Notes: generated by a model from the sequence alone, not told the origin. Counted from the stretch's first letter, positions 1 to 9,049 are shown. The stretch: DNA of 64,000 nt from Bradyrhizobium sp. AZCC 2262 (GCF_036924535.1 NZ_JAZHRT010000001.1:9352501-9416500), one strand, 5' to 3'. Numbers and translations are program-made.

Positions 1-437
1 CTCAAATCTCCGCGCTGGCAAAGGATATCACGGAGTTTCTCGGCGGCATTGAACTCGCGCCAACGACACAAAAAGGCGACGTCACGATCGCCTATCACTC
101 CGCCTGTTCGCTGCAACATGGGCAGAAAATCACAGGCCTTCCGAAAGAATTGCTTTCCAAGAATGGATTCGTGGTGAAAGATGTGCCCGAGAGCCATTTG
201 TGTTGCGGTTCGGCGGGGACCTACAACATTCTCCAGCCCGACATTGCGAGCAGATTGCGCGATCGGAAGATCGCCAATCTTGCGACAGTCAAACCGGACA
301 TGATCGCTGCGGGCAATATTGGGTGCATGGTGCAAATTGCCGGCGGTACGTCAGTTCCTGTGGTGCACACGATTGAGCTTCTCGATTGGGCGACAGGAGG
401 TCCAAAGCCTGGATCGATCGGCCAGGGATTGAATTGA
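1..437 (+). CDS. glcF: glycolate oxidase iron-sulfur subunit GlcF (C-terminal part)
   Basis: The reading frame is open from the window edge (frame of position 3) to the TGA at 435-437, giving about 145 residues of the C-terminus. GlcF carries the Fe-S clusters that pass electrons from the flavin subunits GlcD/GlcE when glycolate is oxidised to glyoxylate at the membrane. The second CCG-type cysteine domain is visible: YHSACSLQHGQ followed about 40 residues later by SHLCCGSAG and then NIGCMVQ. These are the conserved cysteines of the GlcF/heterodisulfide-reductase Fe-S family. The gene start and the N-terminal 4Fe-4S ferredoxin domain lie outside the window. glcD and glcE probably lie further upstream. 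A LctP-type permease (5093-6757) on the same strand 4.6 kb away could import the substrate, but it is not in the same transcript. Confidence 0.93.
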   Translation, partial: QISALAKDITEFLGGIELAPTTQKGDVTIAYHSACSLQHGQKITGLPKELLSKNGFVVKDVPESHLCCGSAGTYNILQPDIASRLRDRKIANLATVKPDMIAAGNIGCMVQIAGGTSVPVVHTIELLDWATGGPKPGSIGQGLN

Positions 438-658
438 TCGATCGGCCTACGGGCGAGATCCGGAACGTCTGCCCCCCGCGTGTGGATGGCGGGATCGGCA
501 TCCGGTTTCCTCGGGACAGACGCGAAAACGTTTGCCCGGAGATCGCGCCCGGACAAGGGATGGAGCGGGAGGACACTTCGAAGAAGTGTCGCCCCGGTCT
601 GGCCCACGGACTATTCGAAGCGCTCGACACACATGGACAGCGTCAACAGGAGGACCAG

Positions 659-1012
659 ATGGCGAAGAAGAGTAAGAAGGCCAAGAAGGCTAAAAAGGCC
701 AAGAAGGCCGTAGCGGCGAAGAAGTCCGCCAAGAAGGCCGCGAAGAAATCGGCAAAGAAGGCTGCGAAGAAGGGCGCAAAGAAATCCGCCAAGAAGGCTG
801 CCAAGAAGTCAAAGGCTGCCGCGCCGAAGAAGGCTGCAAAGAAGAGCCCGGCAAAGAAAAAGAGGGCGGCTGCCAAGCCCGCCGCTCCCAAGGCGGAGCC
901 CGCGATGGCGGCGCCAGAGCCGGAACCCGCACCGGCGCCGAGCTGGGCTACCCCGGAACCGTCCGCACCCTCGTGGGGCTCCGGCTCGTCCAACGGCGGC
1001 GACCACAACTAG
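659..1012 (+). CDS. histone H1-like Lys/Ala-rich nucleoid protein
   Basis: The protein has 117 residues and starts at ATG 659, with an AACAGGAGG ribosome binding site about 6 bases upstream. Residues 1-80 are almost only K and A with some S, built from repeats of the KKSAKKAAKK type, which matches the C-terminal tail of eukaryotic histone H1 and bacterial H1-like/AlgP proteins. Residues 80-117 switch to a P/A/E-rich and then W/S/G-rich tail with two SW[AG]-type motifs. Such proteins bind DNA non-specifically through charge and compact the nucleoid. The coding sequence is repetitive (aag-aag-gcc units), so replication slippage could change its length. A longer open frame continues upstream to about 386 but lacks the composition and the ribosome binding site. 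It ends in a strong terminator, so it is probably a single-gene unit. Confidence 0.8.
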   Translation: MAKKSKKAKKAKKAKKAVAAKKSAKKAAKKSAKKAAKKGAKKSAKKAAKKSKAAAPKKAAKKSPAKKKRAAAKPAAPKAEPAMAAPEPEPAPAPSWATPEPSAPSWGSGSSNGGDHN

Positions 1013-1042
1013 ACGGTCGCCTGCCGGAGCAACGTTTCAGAG

Positions 1043-1073
1043 AGGCCGCAGCGTCCCCGCTGCGGCCTTTTTC
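1043..1073 (+). terminator. Rho-independent terminator of the H1-like gene
   Basis: A perfect 11-bp stem (1043-1053 with 1058-1068), TCCC loop, followed by TTTTT. It lies 30 bases after the stop of the H1-like gene. Confidence 0.9.
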
Positions 1074-1438
1074 GTGCCCGCCATCCCTGAGTTCGTGAGG
1101 GCTTTCGAAGGTGACCGAAGCCGTGTTTTCACGGAGAAGCTGATTCGCAAAAAAAAGCTTCCGCCGGTCTGTCGCCGCTGCTGCTTTTCCGGTTTCCGAT
1201 ACCGTGCCGGCGGCGCGAAACCCCGCAAAATTGTTGTGAGAATGCAACACACCCTGACAACATTTGTCGAAATGGTCAGAACGCCTAAAAAGGCGGCAGA
1301 TGCTTGCCTTTTTTGCTTCACGATCGTCACTCCGCAGACCACTCTGAGACTGCGTTAAGACATTTGGCCGCAGTCGGTTATCGCTTGCCCCGGGGGGGCC
1401 CCGGAACTGGACTGTCAAGAAGGGTGATGGGGATTGTC
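1074..1438. other. intergenic region ahead of the outer membrane protein gene
   Basis: No convincing gene in 365 bases. It is more AT-rich than its surroundings and has a run of eight A residues near 1150. A small hairpin with a T-run (AAGGC...GCCTTTTTT, about 1290-1313) could act as a leader hairpin or weak terminator. The promoter of the outer membrane protein gene should be here, but I cannot place it with confidence. Confidence 0.4.
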
Positions 1439-2446
1439 ATGAAGAAACTGGCTTTGTTAGCAACGGCGCTGGCAATGGTATCGGGTTCGGCTCTCGCTGC
1501 GGATATGCCTGTGAAGGCCGTGAAGGCTCCGCCGCCGCCGGCCTTCGAGCCGTGGGATATCGCCTTCGGCAGCGCGATCATGAACGACTACATCTTTCGC
1601 GGCATCACCCAGTCCAACCACAAACCTTCCGTGACCGCCTATTTCGAGCCACGTTACAATGTGACCAAGGACGTCCAGCTCTATGTCGGCACGTCCTTCG
1701 AGAGCATCTCGTTCCCGAACCGTGCGGCGGCTGAAGTCGACGTCTACGGCGGTGCGCGCGTGACGCTCGGCGCCTTCGCCTTCGACGTCGGCGCTTGGGG
1801 CTACCTCTATCCGGGCGGAACCTGCTTCAACGGCGCTGCCGCCACTCCCGCTGGCGTTCCGCTCAGCGCCGAATGCCAGTTGAACACGCTGGTCAACGGC
1901 AACGTCATCAAGAAGGACCTCAGCTTCTTCGAGGTTTATGGCAAGGTGAACTACACCTTCAACGACAACTTCTCGATGGGCGGCAACGTCTATTATACGC
2001 CGAGCTTCCTCAACAGCGGCGCCGAAGGCACCTACGCTTCGATCGTCGGCAAGGCGATTGCGCCGAGCGCCTGGTTCGGCACCAGCGGCATCGGCATGTA
2101 TGTGTCGGGTGAGTTCGGCCGCCAGTGGCTGGGCACGTCCGACTCGTTCTATGGGACCGCAGTCTTCCCGAACGGCATCAACTATGCCGACTACAACACC
2201 TGGAACATCGGCATCGGCTTCACCTACAAGGTGTTCACGCTGGACCTCCGTTACTCCGACACCAACCTGTCGAAGGGTGATTGCAACGCCTTCACCAGCG
2301 ACTTTGCGGCTCGCGGCAACATCACTGCATCGTCAGGTACCTTCGTGACCCCGATCAATCCGACCGGTGTTGGTTCGAACTGGTGCGGCGCCGCCGGTAT
2401 CGTCAAGCTGTCGGCTGACCTGACCGCGATGACCAATCTGAAATAA
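1439..2446 (+). CDS. Gcw_chp (TorF) family outer membrane protein
   Basis: The protein has 335 residues with a clear Sec signal peptide (MKKLALLATALAMVSGSALA, cleavage after A20). The mature part is rich in alternating aromatic/polar stretches and Gly/Asn turns that suggest a beta-barrel. The family signature is visible in the motif NDYIFRGITQSNHKP near residue 40 and in EVDVYGGA, as in the Gcw_chp family. Members sit in the outer membrane, but their substrate is unknown. An in-frame ATG at 1427 would add four residues; I prefer 1439 because it begins directly with the signal peptide and has AAGAAGGG about 14 bases upstream. A strong terminator follows, so the gene is probably monocistronic and possibly highly expressed. 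Confidence 0.8.
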   Translation: MKKLALLATALAMVSGSALAADMPVKAVKAPPPPAFEPWDIAFGSAIMNDYIFRGITQSNHKPSVTAYFEPRYNVTKDVQLYVGTSFESISFPNRAAAEVDVYGGARVTLGAFAFDVGAWGYLYPGGTCFNGAAATPAGVPLSAECQLNTLVNGNVIKKDLSFFEVYGKVNYTFNDNFSMGGNVYYTPSFLNSGAEGTYASIVGKAIAPSAWFGTSGIGMYVSGEFGRQWLGTSDSFYGTAVFPNGINYADYNTWNIGIGFTYKVFTLDLRYSDTNLSKGDCNAFTSDFAARGNITASSGTFVTPINPTGVGSNWCGAAGIVKLSADLTAMTNLK

Positions 2447-2467
2447 GATCTTCCTGTTGAAGACGAG

Positions 2468-2497
2468 GGGGCGGCAGAGCGATCTGCCGCCCCTTTT
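2468..2497 (+). terminator. Rho-independent terminator after the Gcw_chp gene
   Basis: An 11-bp GC-rich stem (GGGGCGGCAGA 2468-2478 with its complement 2483-2493), GCGA loop, then TTTTCTTTT. It rules out the earliest possible start (2457) of the next gene. Confidence 0.9.
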
Positions 2498-2513
2498 CTT
2501 TTGGGTGGCGCGG

Positions 2514-3026
2514 ATGAAACGGGATTGGCGGCGCGTGGTGCGGCAAGCGATCGCTCGCAACGATCACCGCAATGTCGTGGCGGGCGCGATCGCGGGGCTG
2601 GGCGGCGCCATTGCCATCGGCGCCATGGAGTTGTTCTCGTTCGCCGCGCATTATCCGCTCGCGGTGATTCCGTTCGCCACCTCGATCGTGCTGGTGATCG
2701 GATCGCCGGACGTCGAGCCGGCGCAGCCGCGCGCCCTGATCGGCGGCCACCTGATATCGGCGCTGGTCGGCCTCGCTGTGCTCAAGCTGACCGGGCCGCA
2801 CGGCTGGGCCGCGGCCGCAGCCGTCGGCCTTTCCATTCTGGCGATGTACGTCACCGGGACCTTTCACCCGCCGGCGGGGATCAACCCGCTGCTGGTAGTG
2901 TCAGGCAATCTGCCATCGACATTCCTGCTGGCACCGGTGCTGGCCGGCGCGGTGCTTTTGACCGCGTTCTCCTATCTCTGGCACCGCGGCGTGCGCGGCC
3001 AGCCATGGCCGCGGCAATGGTGGTAG
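2514..3026 (+). CDS. HPP family membrane protein
   Basis: The protein has 170 residues with about four hydrophobic segments (roughly 22-50, 50-65, 75-110 and 140-160). It contains the family-naming motif in GTFHPPAGINP near residue 120 and the conserved IGSPDVEPAQPR stretch between helices 2 and 3. HPP proteins are inner membrane proteins; some members take part in nitrite transport, but for this one no substrate can be read from the sequence. The start at 2514 was chosen because the upstream alternative (2457) would run through the terminator hairpin of the preceding gene. The gene converges with the ABC transporter gene 22 bases downstream. Confidence 0.85.
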   Translation: MKRDWRRVVRQAIARNDHRNVVAGAIAGLGGAIAIGAMELFSFAAHYPLAVIPFATSIVLVIGSPDVEPAQPRALIGGHLISALVGLAVLKLTGPHGWAAAAAVGLSILAMYVTGTFHPPAGINPLLVVSGNLPSTFLLAPVLAGAVLLTAFSYLWHRGVRGQPWPRQWW

Positions 3027-3048
3027 ATCCAGGCTACGAGTCTCGGCG

Positions 3049-4791
3049 CTACTGAACCGACGCCAGCTTGCCGTCCTTCAGCGTGAAGCGATCGCCGTCA
3101 CGCACCATCGTAATGTTGCGCTGGTGGAACGCATCCAGCGTCGAGCGGTGGCCGATCGAGATGATCGTGGTCGCCGGCAGTTGCTCCGCGACCAGCCTGT
3201 AAAGCGCCGCCTCCGACGGCTCATCGAGGGAGGCCGTGGCTTCGTCCAGGAACAGATAGTCCGGCGCGTGCAACAGCGCGCGCGCCAGCCCGAGGCGCTG
3301 CTGCTCGCCGAGCGAGAGCATGCGATTCCAGTGCGCTTCTTCCTCTAATCGCGCCGCGAACTGCGGCAGGCCGACATCCTTGAGGACTTCTCGGATCCTG
3401 TCGGCACTAAAGCTCGCGTCTTCGCCGGGATAGACGACTGCCGCATGCAGTGTTCCGATCGGCAAGTACGGACGCTGCGGCAGCATCATCAGGGCCGCGT
3501 TGGCGGGAATCTCGATTGCGCCACTGCCGAACGGCCAGATGCCGGCGATCGCGCGGAAGAGGGTCGACTTGCCGGCGCCTGACGGGCCGGTGACGAGCGT
3601 GCGTTCGCCGGGACGCAGGCTGAAATGGTCGGCCGCGACCAGCGGCGCGCCGTTCGGCAGCTTGACCACGAGCTGCGGTAGCGTGATCTCGCGCTCGGGC
3701 GAGGCGACGCTGTGGATCGAGGCGGGATCGACCGCGAGCTTTTCGGCGCTTTTGATCGAGCTCTCAAACCCGTCGAGACGGGCAACCACCGCACGCCATT
3801 CCGCCATGGTGCGATAGACCGTGACGAAGAAGGACAACGCGTCCTGCACCTGGCCGAAGGCTTCCGCGGTCTGGGTCAGTGCACCCAACTGGATCTTGTT
3901 GGCGAAGTAGGCGGGCGAGACCAGCCAGAAGGGAATCACCACCGCCGCCTGTCCATAGCTCTGGGTGAAGGCCGTCAGCCGCTTGGTGCGGCTCATGATG
4001 CCGTACCAGTTGGAGATGACGCGGGAAAAGCGCTCCGACAGCCGCTGGCGTTCGGCGGGCTCGCCCTTGAGCAGTGCAATCTGCTCGGAGTTTTCGCGCA
4101 CCCGCACCAGGTTGAAGCGGAAGTCCGCCTCCAGCCGCTGCTGGTTGAAATCGAGGGTGACCAGCGGCGAGCCGATCCACTGCGTCAACGCGGTGCCGAA
4201 GATGGCGTAGATCAGCGCGGCCAACACCAGATAGCCGGGGATCGAGAAATCGATGCCGTACAGCACCAGCGGTGCCGCCGCCGACAATCCCCAGAGGATG
4301 ACGACAAAGGACGCCAGCGAGACGATGGAGCTGAGCAGCCCCACCCCTATCGCGAGCGTCTGGCTGACGAATAGCTTGACGTCGTCGCTCATGCGCTGGT
4401 CGGGGTTGTCGGCCGCGTCGCCCTGCAGCTGCATGCGGTAGTGATTGGCGTCATGCAGCCATTCGCCGAGGTATTTCGTGGTCATCCAGCTACGCCAGCG
4501 GATCTGGAGCCACTGGTTCAGATAGAGCTGATAGACTTGGAGCCCGACCAGGATCGTGGCGAGCACACAAAACACCAGCATTTCGTGGGCGAAACTGTTC
4601 CAGTCCTTCTCCTGCAGCGCGTTGTAGAAGCGTGCGCGCCACAGATTGATCAGCACGGCGTTTCCGACCAGCGCCAGCTCGATGGCGATCACCGCGGCCA
4701 GCAGGCCGCGGCCGGCCCATTTGTCCTCGGAATTGAAATACGGAGCGGCGATGCGCCACACCGTCGCGAGCGTCGAGCGGATGTTGTTCAC
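3049..4791 (-). CDS. ABC transporter permease/ATPase, YddA / SbmA-BacA-like (ABCD) family
   Basis: The protein has 580 residues and is a half-transporter with an N-terminal membrane domain and a C-terminal ATPase. The membrane domain (residues 1-330, about six helices) begins with the family-typical WRIAAPYFNSEDKW and includes WRSWMTTKYLGEWL and NPDQRMSDD, hallmarks of the ABCD/YddA group. The ATPase has Walker A GPSGAGKST (about residue 415), signature LSLGEQQRLGLARA and Walker B YLFLDEATASLDE. The start is GTG at 4791. Relatives export or import peptides, lipids or cobalamin-like compounds; the substrate here is unknown. It appears to be a single-gene unit. Confidence 0.88.
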   Translation of the reverse strand: MNNIRSTLATVWRIAAPYFNSEDKWAGRGLLAAVIAIELALVGNAVLINLWRARFYNALQEKDWNSFAHEMLVFCVLATILVGLQVYQLYLNQWLQIRWRSWMTTKYLGEWLHDANHYRMQLQGDAADNPDQRMSDDVKLFVSQTLAIGVGLLSSIVSLASFVVILWGLSAAAPLVLYGIDFSIPGYLVLAALIYAIFGTALTQWIGSPLVTLDFNQQRLEADFRFNLVRVRENSEQIALLKGEPAERQRLSERFSRVISNWYGIMSRTKRLTAFTQSYGQAAVVIPFWLVSPAYFANKIQLGALTQTAEAFGQVQDALSFFVTVYRTMAEWRAVVARLDGFESSIKSAEKLAVDPASIHSVASPEREITLPQLVVKLPNGAPLVAADHFSLRPGERTLVTGPSGAGKSTLFRAIAGIWPFGSGAIEIPANAALMMLPQRPYLPIGTLHAAVVYPGEDASFSADRIREVLKDVGLPQFAARLEEEAHWNRMLSLGEQQRLGLARALLHAPDYLFLDEATASLDEPSEAALYRLVAEQLPATTIISIGHRSTLDAFHQRNITMVRDGDRFTLKDGKLASVQ

Positions 4792-5092
4792 AGATTACCG
4801 TCTCCGGGGGATGGGGCTTAACGCACTGATAGAATGGAAGAATTAAGGTCTGCTACGAAGGTTGTAGAATTCGTGGCCTGCGGCGGCTTGTCGCGCCCTT
4901 CGACTAGACCCTAGCATGGGCATAACGGCGAGGGGCGGCGGCCATCGAACTTCGCGAGGTTGTGAGCGGATTTTGGCGAAGCCGGATCAACCCCCAATCC
5001 CGCATGCAGGAACCGCTCCCGCGATCGCCGAAGAACGTGCCTGACCGTCCACGCTGGCGGCCTCGCCAATAACAATGTGGGGGAGAACCGCA
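4792..5092. other. divergent intergenic region between the ABC exporter and the permease gene
   Basis: About 300 bases separate two divergent genes. I see no open frame with a ribosome binding site and no strong hairpin. It should hold the two promoters. Confidence 0.4.
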
Positions 5093-6757
5093 ATGTGGAA
5101 TCAAATCTATAACCCGCTTGACAACACGGCGCTGTCGACGATCGCCGCCGCCGTGCCTGTCGTCACGCTGCTGGTGCTGATCGCCAGCGGCAAGGTCAAG
5201 GCGCACGTCGCGGCGATCATTGCCGTGATCCTGACCAACCTGATTGCGATCTTCATCTTCACCATGCCAGCGGGGATGTCGATCCGTGCTTCCTTGCTCG
5301 GCGTCGTCGCCGGGTTCTTCCCGATCGGCTGGATCGTGCTGAACGTCATCTTTCTCTACCAGCTCACGGTTGCAACCGGCCAATTCGAATTGTTGAAACG
5401 CGCGGTCGGCGGCGTCACCGAGGACCGGCGCCTGCAACTGCTGTTGATCGCGTTTTCGTTCGGCGCGTTCTTCGAGGGCGCTTCCGGCTTTGGTACGCCG
5501 GTCGCGATCACCGGCTCGGTCCTGATCGGCCTCGGCTTCTCTCCGCTGGCCGCCTCCGGCCTGTCGCTGATCGCCAATACTGCGCCGGTGGCTTATGGCG
5601 CGCTCGGTACGCCGATCCAGGGTCTCGCCTCGGTCACGGGGCTAGATCCCTACATCCTCGGCGCGATGGTCGGTCGGCAATTGCCGGTGTTCTCGCTGAT
5701 CGTGCCGTTCTGGGTGGTATGGGCCTTCGCCGGCTGGCGCGGCATGAAGGAGGTCTGGCCGGCCATTCTGGTGACTGGCCTTTCGTTCGCGATCCCGCAA
5801 TTCGTGATCTCGAACTTCATCAACCCCTGGATCGTCGATATCGGCGCCTCGCTAATCTCGATGGGCTGCCTGATCCTGTTCCTCAGGGTGTGGCAGCCCA
5901 AGCAACTCTGGCTGTCGGCGGCGCTGCGCGGCCGGGATGAATCGGCGGCGACCATGACCGCGCCGAAACCCATGGACACGACGCCGCTGACCCAGAGCCA
6001 GCTCTGGAGCGCGCTGTTGCCGTGGATCATCGTCTGCGTCGTGATGCTGATCTGGGGCAATGGCGCGTTCAAGACCTGGGCGAACTCGATCTTCACCTGG
6101 AATTATCCCGTTCCCGACCTGCACAATATGATCAACAAGGTGCCGCCGGTGGCGGCCAAGCCGACACCGGAAGGGGCGGTGTTCGCGTTCACCTACCTGT
6201 CGTTCACCGGCACCGGCATGTTGATTGCCGCGATCGTTTCCGGCCTGCTGGCGGGCTTTGGTCCGGCCAGGATGATCGGGGAATATGGCCGAACCATCAA
6301 GCTGTGCGCGATCTCGCTGATCACGATCTCGGCGATGCTGGCGATCGGCACGTTGACGCGGCTCTCGGGCGTCGATGCGACGCTCGGTCTCGCCTTCGCT
6401 GCAACCGGCGTGCTCTATCCCTTCTTCGGGACGCTGCTCGGCTGGCTCGGCGTGGCGTTGACGGGATCGGACACGGCGTCGAACATCCTGTTCGGCAATC
6501 TGCAGAAGATTACCTCCGAACAACTCGGCTTGTCCCCGGTGCTGATGGCCGCCGCCAACTCCTCCGGTGGCGTGATGGGCAAGATGATCGACGCGCAATC
6601 GATCGTGGTCGCCTCCACCGCAACCAACTGGTACGGACACGAAAGCACGATCCTGCGCTTCGTGTTCAAGCATTCGATCGCGCTGGCCTGTCTCGTCGGC
6701 CTTCTCGTCATGTTGCAGGCCTATGTCTACCCGTTTACGGAGATGGTCCTGAAATAG
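5093..6757 (+). CDS. L-lactate / glycolate permease, LctP family
   Basis: The protein has 554 residues and about 13-14 hydrophobic segments. Family motifs are clear: FGAFFEGASGFGTPVAI (about residue 125), NTAPVAYGALGTPI (about 160) and, near the end, NSSGGVMGKMIDAQSIVVA. LctP/GlcA permeases take up L-lactate, D-lactate and glycolate with protons. The start at 5093 has a GGGGGAGA ribosome binding site 7 bases upstream; the frame opens at 5075 but that ATG lies inside the binding-site region. Because a glcF gene lies at the left window edge, a glycolate role is plausible (inference). Confidence 0.92.
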   Translation: MWNQIYNPLDNTALSTIAAAVPVVTLLVLIASGKVKAHVAAIIAVILTNLIAIFIFTMPAGMSIRASLLGVVAGFFPIGWIVLNVIFLYQLTVATGQFELLKRAVGGVTEDRRLQLLLIAFSFGAFFEGASGFGTPVAITGSVLIGLGFSPLAASGLSLIANTAPVAYGALGTPIQGLASVTGLDPYILGAMVGRQLPVFSLIVPFWVVWAFAGWRGMKEVWPAILVTGLSFAIPQFVISNFINPWIVDIGASLISMGCLILFLRVWQPKQLWLSAALRGRDESAATMTAPKPMDTTPLTQSQLWSALLPWIIVCVVMLIWGNGAFKTWANSIFTWNYPVPDLHNMINKVPPVAAKPTPEGAVFAFTYLSFTGTGMLIAAIVSGLLAGFGPARMIGEYGRTIKLCAISLITISAMLAIGTLTRLSGVDATLGLAFAATGVLYPFFGTLLGWLGVALTGSDTASNILFGNLQKITSEQLGLSPVLMAAANSSGGVMGKMIDAQSIVVASTATNWYGHESTILRFVFKHSIALACLVGLLVMLQAYVYPFTEMVLK

Positions 6758-6808
6758 GGCGGTCATCGACGCGGACATCCAACCCCGCGGCGGTGCCGCG
6801 GGGGAGCC

Positions 6809-7732
6809 TCATCCTCCGGAATTCGACAGCATCTCCTGGAGTATTGCCTCGACCGTGTGCGGCGAAATCCCGAGTTCAACAATTCCAGGCATTTCCGGCG
6901 ATGATACGGTGTCGATTTGCACCAGTTCCACTTGATTGCGCGTGAGGAGTGGGCTCGGGAGCATTTCGGAGGCCCATGCGAGTGCATGCCAAACGGCAAA
7001 CGGCACTGGAACCAGTCGGGGCACAAGTCCGGCTTGGTGCGCCACGGCTCTAACAAACTCCTCGTAAGAGTAGACGCGAGGGCCGCCGAACTCGAAGATC
7101 CTTGGCGTCTCGGCGCGCTGCATGATCCGTCCAATCGCGTTCGCAACATCTCCCACATAGACCGGCTGCAATCTGGTCACGCCGCGGCCGAACATCGGAT
7201 AGACGGGAAGCTGGCGGAGGAGCTTGAGGATGACGGTGAGAAATGCGTCGTCCGGTCCGAACATCACCGCCGGACGGATGAAAGTTGCCTCGACGAACGC
7301 GGCGCGGACCGCCAGTTCGCCCTCGCCACGCTTTCGGATATAGCGTGATTGTGAGGCGGCATCGGCGCCGATTCCTGAAAGGTGGACGAGTCTTTCGACT
7401 CCGGCCTTGTGTGCTTGAACTGCTACCCGTCGGGCGGCCTCGACGTGAACGGAATGAAAAGTCGCCTGTCCGCGCTCGGCGTAAAGACTGACCGCATTTA
7501 CAACGCCGTAGGTGTCGGCAAGCGCATCTGCGACGGACCGCTCGTCGTGAATGTTGGCCTTTACAGATTGAAGTTGCGGATCATCAGGGCCACGCGGCGT
7601 GTGTCCCCGATCCGGACGCCTTGACGCGATCCGAACGGGAAATCCGCGAGCGCGCAGATGTTGAACGATGCGGTGGCCCAGAAAGCCGGTTCCGCCGAAC
7701 ACGGTGACGGTCTGACCGTTCGTTACCGCCAT
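6809..7732 (-). CDS. NAD(P)-binding epimerase, complex I NDUFA9-like family
   Basis: The protein has 307 residues. The N-terminal Rossmann motif VFGGTGFLGHRIV (residues 11-23) binds NAD(P). The middle holds HLSGIGADAASQSRYIRKRGEGE, the atypical SDR pattern of NDUFA9/NmrA-like proteins (YxxxK-like RYIRKRGEGE), followed by FIRPAVMFGPDDAF. Relatives are linked to respiratory complex I or act as redox sensors; some are ubiquinone-biosynthesis linked. Genes on both sides point toward it (permease) or away from it, so it is probably transcribed alone. The start ATG at 7732 lies directly before the Rossmann fold. Confidence 0.82.
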   Translation of the reverse strand: MAVTNGQTVTVFGGTGFLGHRIVQHLRARGFPVRIASRRPDRGHTPRGPDDPQLQSVKANIHDERSVADALADTYGVVNAVSLYAERGQATFHSVHVEAARRVAVQAHKAGVERLVHLSGIGADAASQSRYIRKRGEGELAVRAAFVEATFIRPAVMFGPDDAFLTVILKLLRQLPVYPMFGRGVTRLQPVYVGDVANAIGRIMQRAETPRIFEFGGPRVYSYEEFVRAVAHQAGLVPRLVPVPFAVWHALAWASEMLPSPLLTRNQVELVQIDTVSSPEMPGIVELGISPHTVEAILQEMLSNSGG

Positions 7733-7929
7733 GGCTCATTCGCCTGGTAACGTCGCAATCTGCGCATTATAGCAGCCTCGAACCCTGCTGCGAGGAATAA
7801 CCGCGGCTTCCACCGAGCCGAGTGGCTACCATCGGAATTTATCAGTGCGCGCCCTAGCCAATCACATCGTTGTTCAATAGAACGGCGCGTCGATTCGTGA
7901 AGGGCGTTCGTATATTTCCGAGAGGTTGC

Positions 7930-8346
7930 ATGGTTTCATTCGCGCGTATGTTTCGGGCCGGCATCGCCCCGGTCTTGCTGATGACCGCCGCCCTGCAATT
8001 CTGCCCAGCTCTGGCCGATGACGGCTTTCCGTTCGGGACGGAAATGCAACTCGATGTGGGCCGCCAGCCCGGCTCCAAGCGGATTCCCAATCTGGAGATC
8101 GGCGATGCCGGCGAGGTGGTGCTCGAACTCTGGTGCAAGGGCGGCAAGGGCCAGTTTTCGGTGGCGGGCAACACCGTGATCTTCGTCGCCGGCGCGATGG
8201 AAAACCGGCCCTGTCCGCCGGACCGGGCTCAGGCCGATGACGAGTTGATCGCGGCGCTGACCGATGCAGGCACCTGGAAGCGGCAGGGCGATTTCGTCTC
8301 GTTCGTCGGCGCAAAGACGCTGCGGTTTCGCATCAATACGAACTAG
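7930..8346 (+). CDS. periplasmic META-domain-like protein
   Basis: The protein has 138 residues with a signal peptide (about 1-28, ...AALQFCPALA). The mature part resembles the META/HslJ fold: KRIPNLEIGDAGEVVLELWCKGGKGQFSVAGNTV, then a short C-terminal beta segment. A conserved cysteine pair (WCKGG and NRPCPP) could form a disulfide. The start at 7930 gives the signal peptide directly and has GAGAGG upstream; an in-frame start at 7870 would put a charged segment in front of it. The role is unknown; META proteins elsewhere are linked to heat resistance or protease inhibition. Confidence 0.68.
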   Translation: MVSFARMFRAGIAPVLLMTAALQFCPALADDGFPFGTEMQLDVGRQPGSKRIPNLEIGDAGEVVLELWCKGGKGQFSVAGNTVIFVAGAMENRPCPPDRAQADDELIAALTDAGTWKRQGDFVSFVGAKTLRFRINTN

Positions 8347-8359
8347 CTCGGGCGCGCGG

Positions 8360-9049
8360 TTACGGCGTCGCAATCAATCCGCTGGCGGTGGCAATGACCC
8401 AGCGGCTGCCCCAGCGCACGATGGACTCCACGCGGCCGAGGCCGGGAATGGTGTCGCCGCGCGCGGCCATCCGAATCCCGTCAGGACCTTCGAGAACAGC
8501 GGTGCCGTCCCGGACATCGACAACCGTCCAGCCGGGAATCGTCGCCGGCCTGGTTTCCGGCGCCGCCACCAGGGGCTGCCGCATCGCAATCGCAGCGGCC
8601 GAAGGGCCCGCATTGGCCTGGGGGGTCGGGCCCGCAGACGGGCGCGCACCGCCCGGCAACAGGGCGGATGGCTTGGGAATGCTTCCGACAATGACGGGTG
8701 AATCTGACGCGGATGCCGTCTTTCGAGCGCCTTCAATCCTGCCGCTTGATCTTGCTTCGGAAATTCGCGGCGAGGGCGTCTCTTTCTGCGCAACTTCCAC
8801 AAGACCGAGTTCACTTGCGAACTGCGGCCAGTTCAGGCCGCCGGCCCATCCCAGCCCAAAACTTGCCACCAGCGCTGCGGCGACCAGCACAGCGGCGCGT
8901 GCCCGATCGCCAAATGGCTCCCGCACCACCAATACTTCGTCGCGATCGGACTTCAGGAAATTCCACAGGCCCGCGGGTTGCTGCGGCCGCCGGTCGCGAA
9001 CGACATTCCCCGACCAGATATCAAAGGTACTCGGCTCGCGGTGTTGCAT
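8360..9049 (-). CDS. membrane-anchored protein of unknown function, PilP-like tail
   Basis: The protein has 229 residues. One transmembrane segment (AAVLVAAALVASFGLGWAGGL, about residues 52-72) follows a basic cytoplasmic N-terminus. A Pro/Ser/Ala-rich linker (80-150) is predicted to be disordered. The C-terminal 70 residues (GWTVVDVRDGTAVLEGPDG ... IPGLGRVESIVRWGSRWVIATASGLI) form a small beta-rich domain like the periplasmic domains of pilus or secretion assembly proteins. I do not recognise a named family. ATG 9049 is preferred over GTG 9061. It converges with the META-like gene 14 bases away. Confidence 0.6.
   Translation of the reverse strand: MQHREPSTFDIWSGNVVRDRRPQQPAGLWNFLKSDRDEVLVVREPFGDRARAAVLVAAALVASFGLGWAGGLNWPQFASELGLVEVAQKETPSPRISEARSSGRIEGARKTASASDSPVIVGSIPKPSALLPGGARPSAGPTPQANAGPSAAAIAMRQPLVAAPETRPATIPGWTVVDVRDGTAVLEGPDGIRMAARGDTIPGLGRVESIVRWGSRWVIATASGLIATP

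Noticed and set aside
386..658. N-terminal extension of the H1-like protein
   Set aside because: The frame is open, but composition changes abruptly at 659, where the ribosome binding site also lies.
659..900. Regular short repeats that could suggest a CRISPR array
   Set aside because: They are in-frame codons for KAAKK units without unique spacers, with a start site and a terminator around them.
2457..2513. Earlier start of the HPP gene
   Set aside because: It would include the terminator hairpin of the preceding gene; 2514 is cleaner.
6783..6803. CCCCGCGGC/GCCGCGGGG hairpin as terminator of the permease gene
   Set aside because: The stem is perfect but there is no T-run in either direction, so I do not call it an intrinsic terminator.
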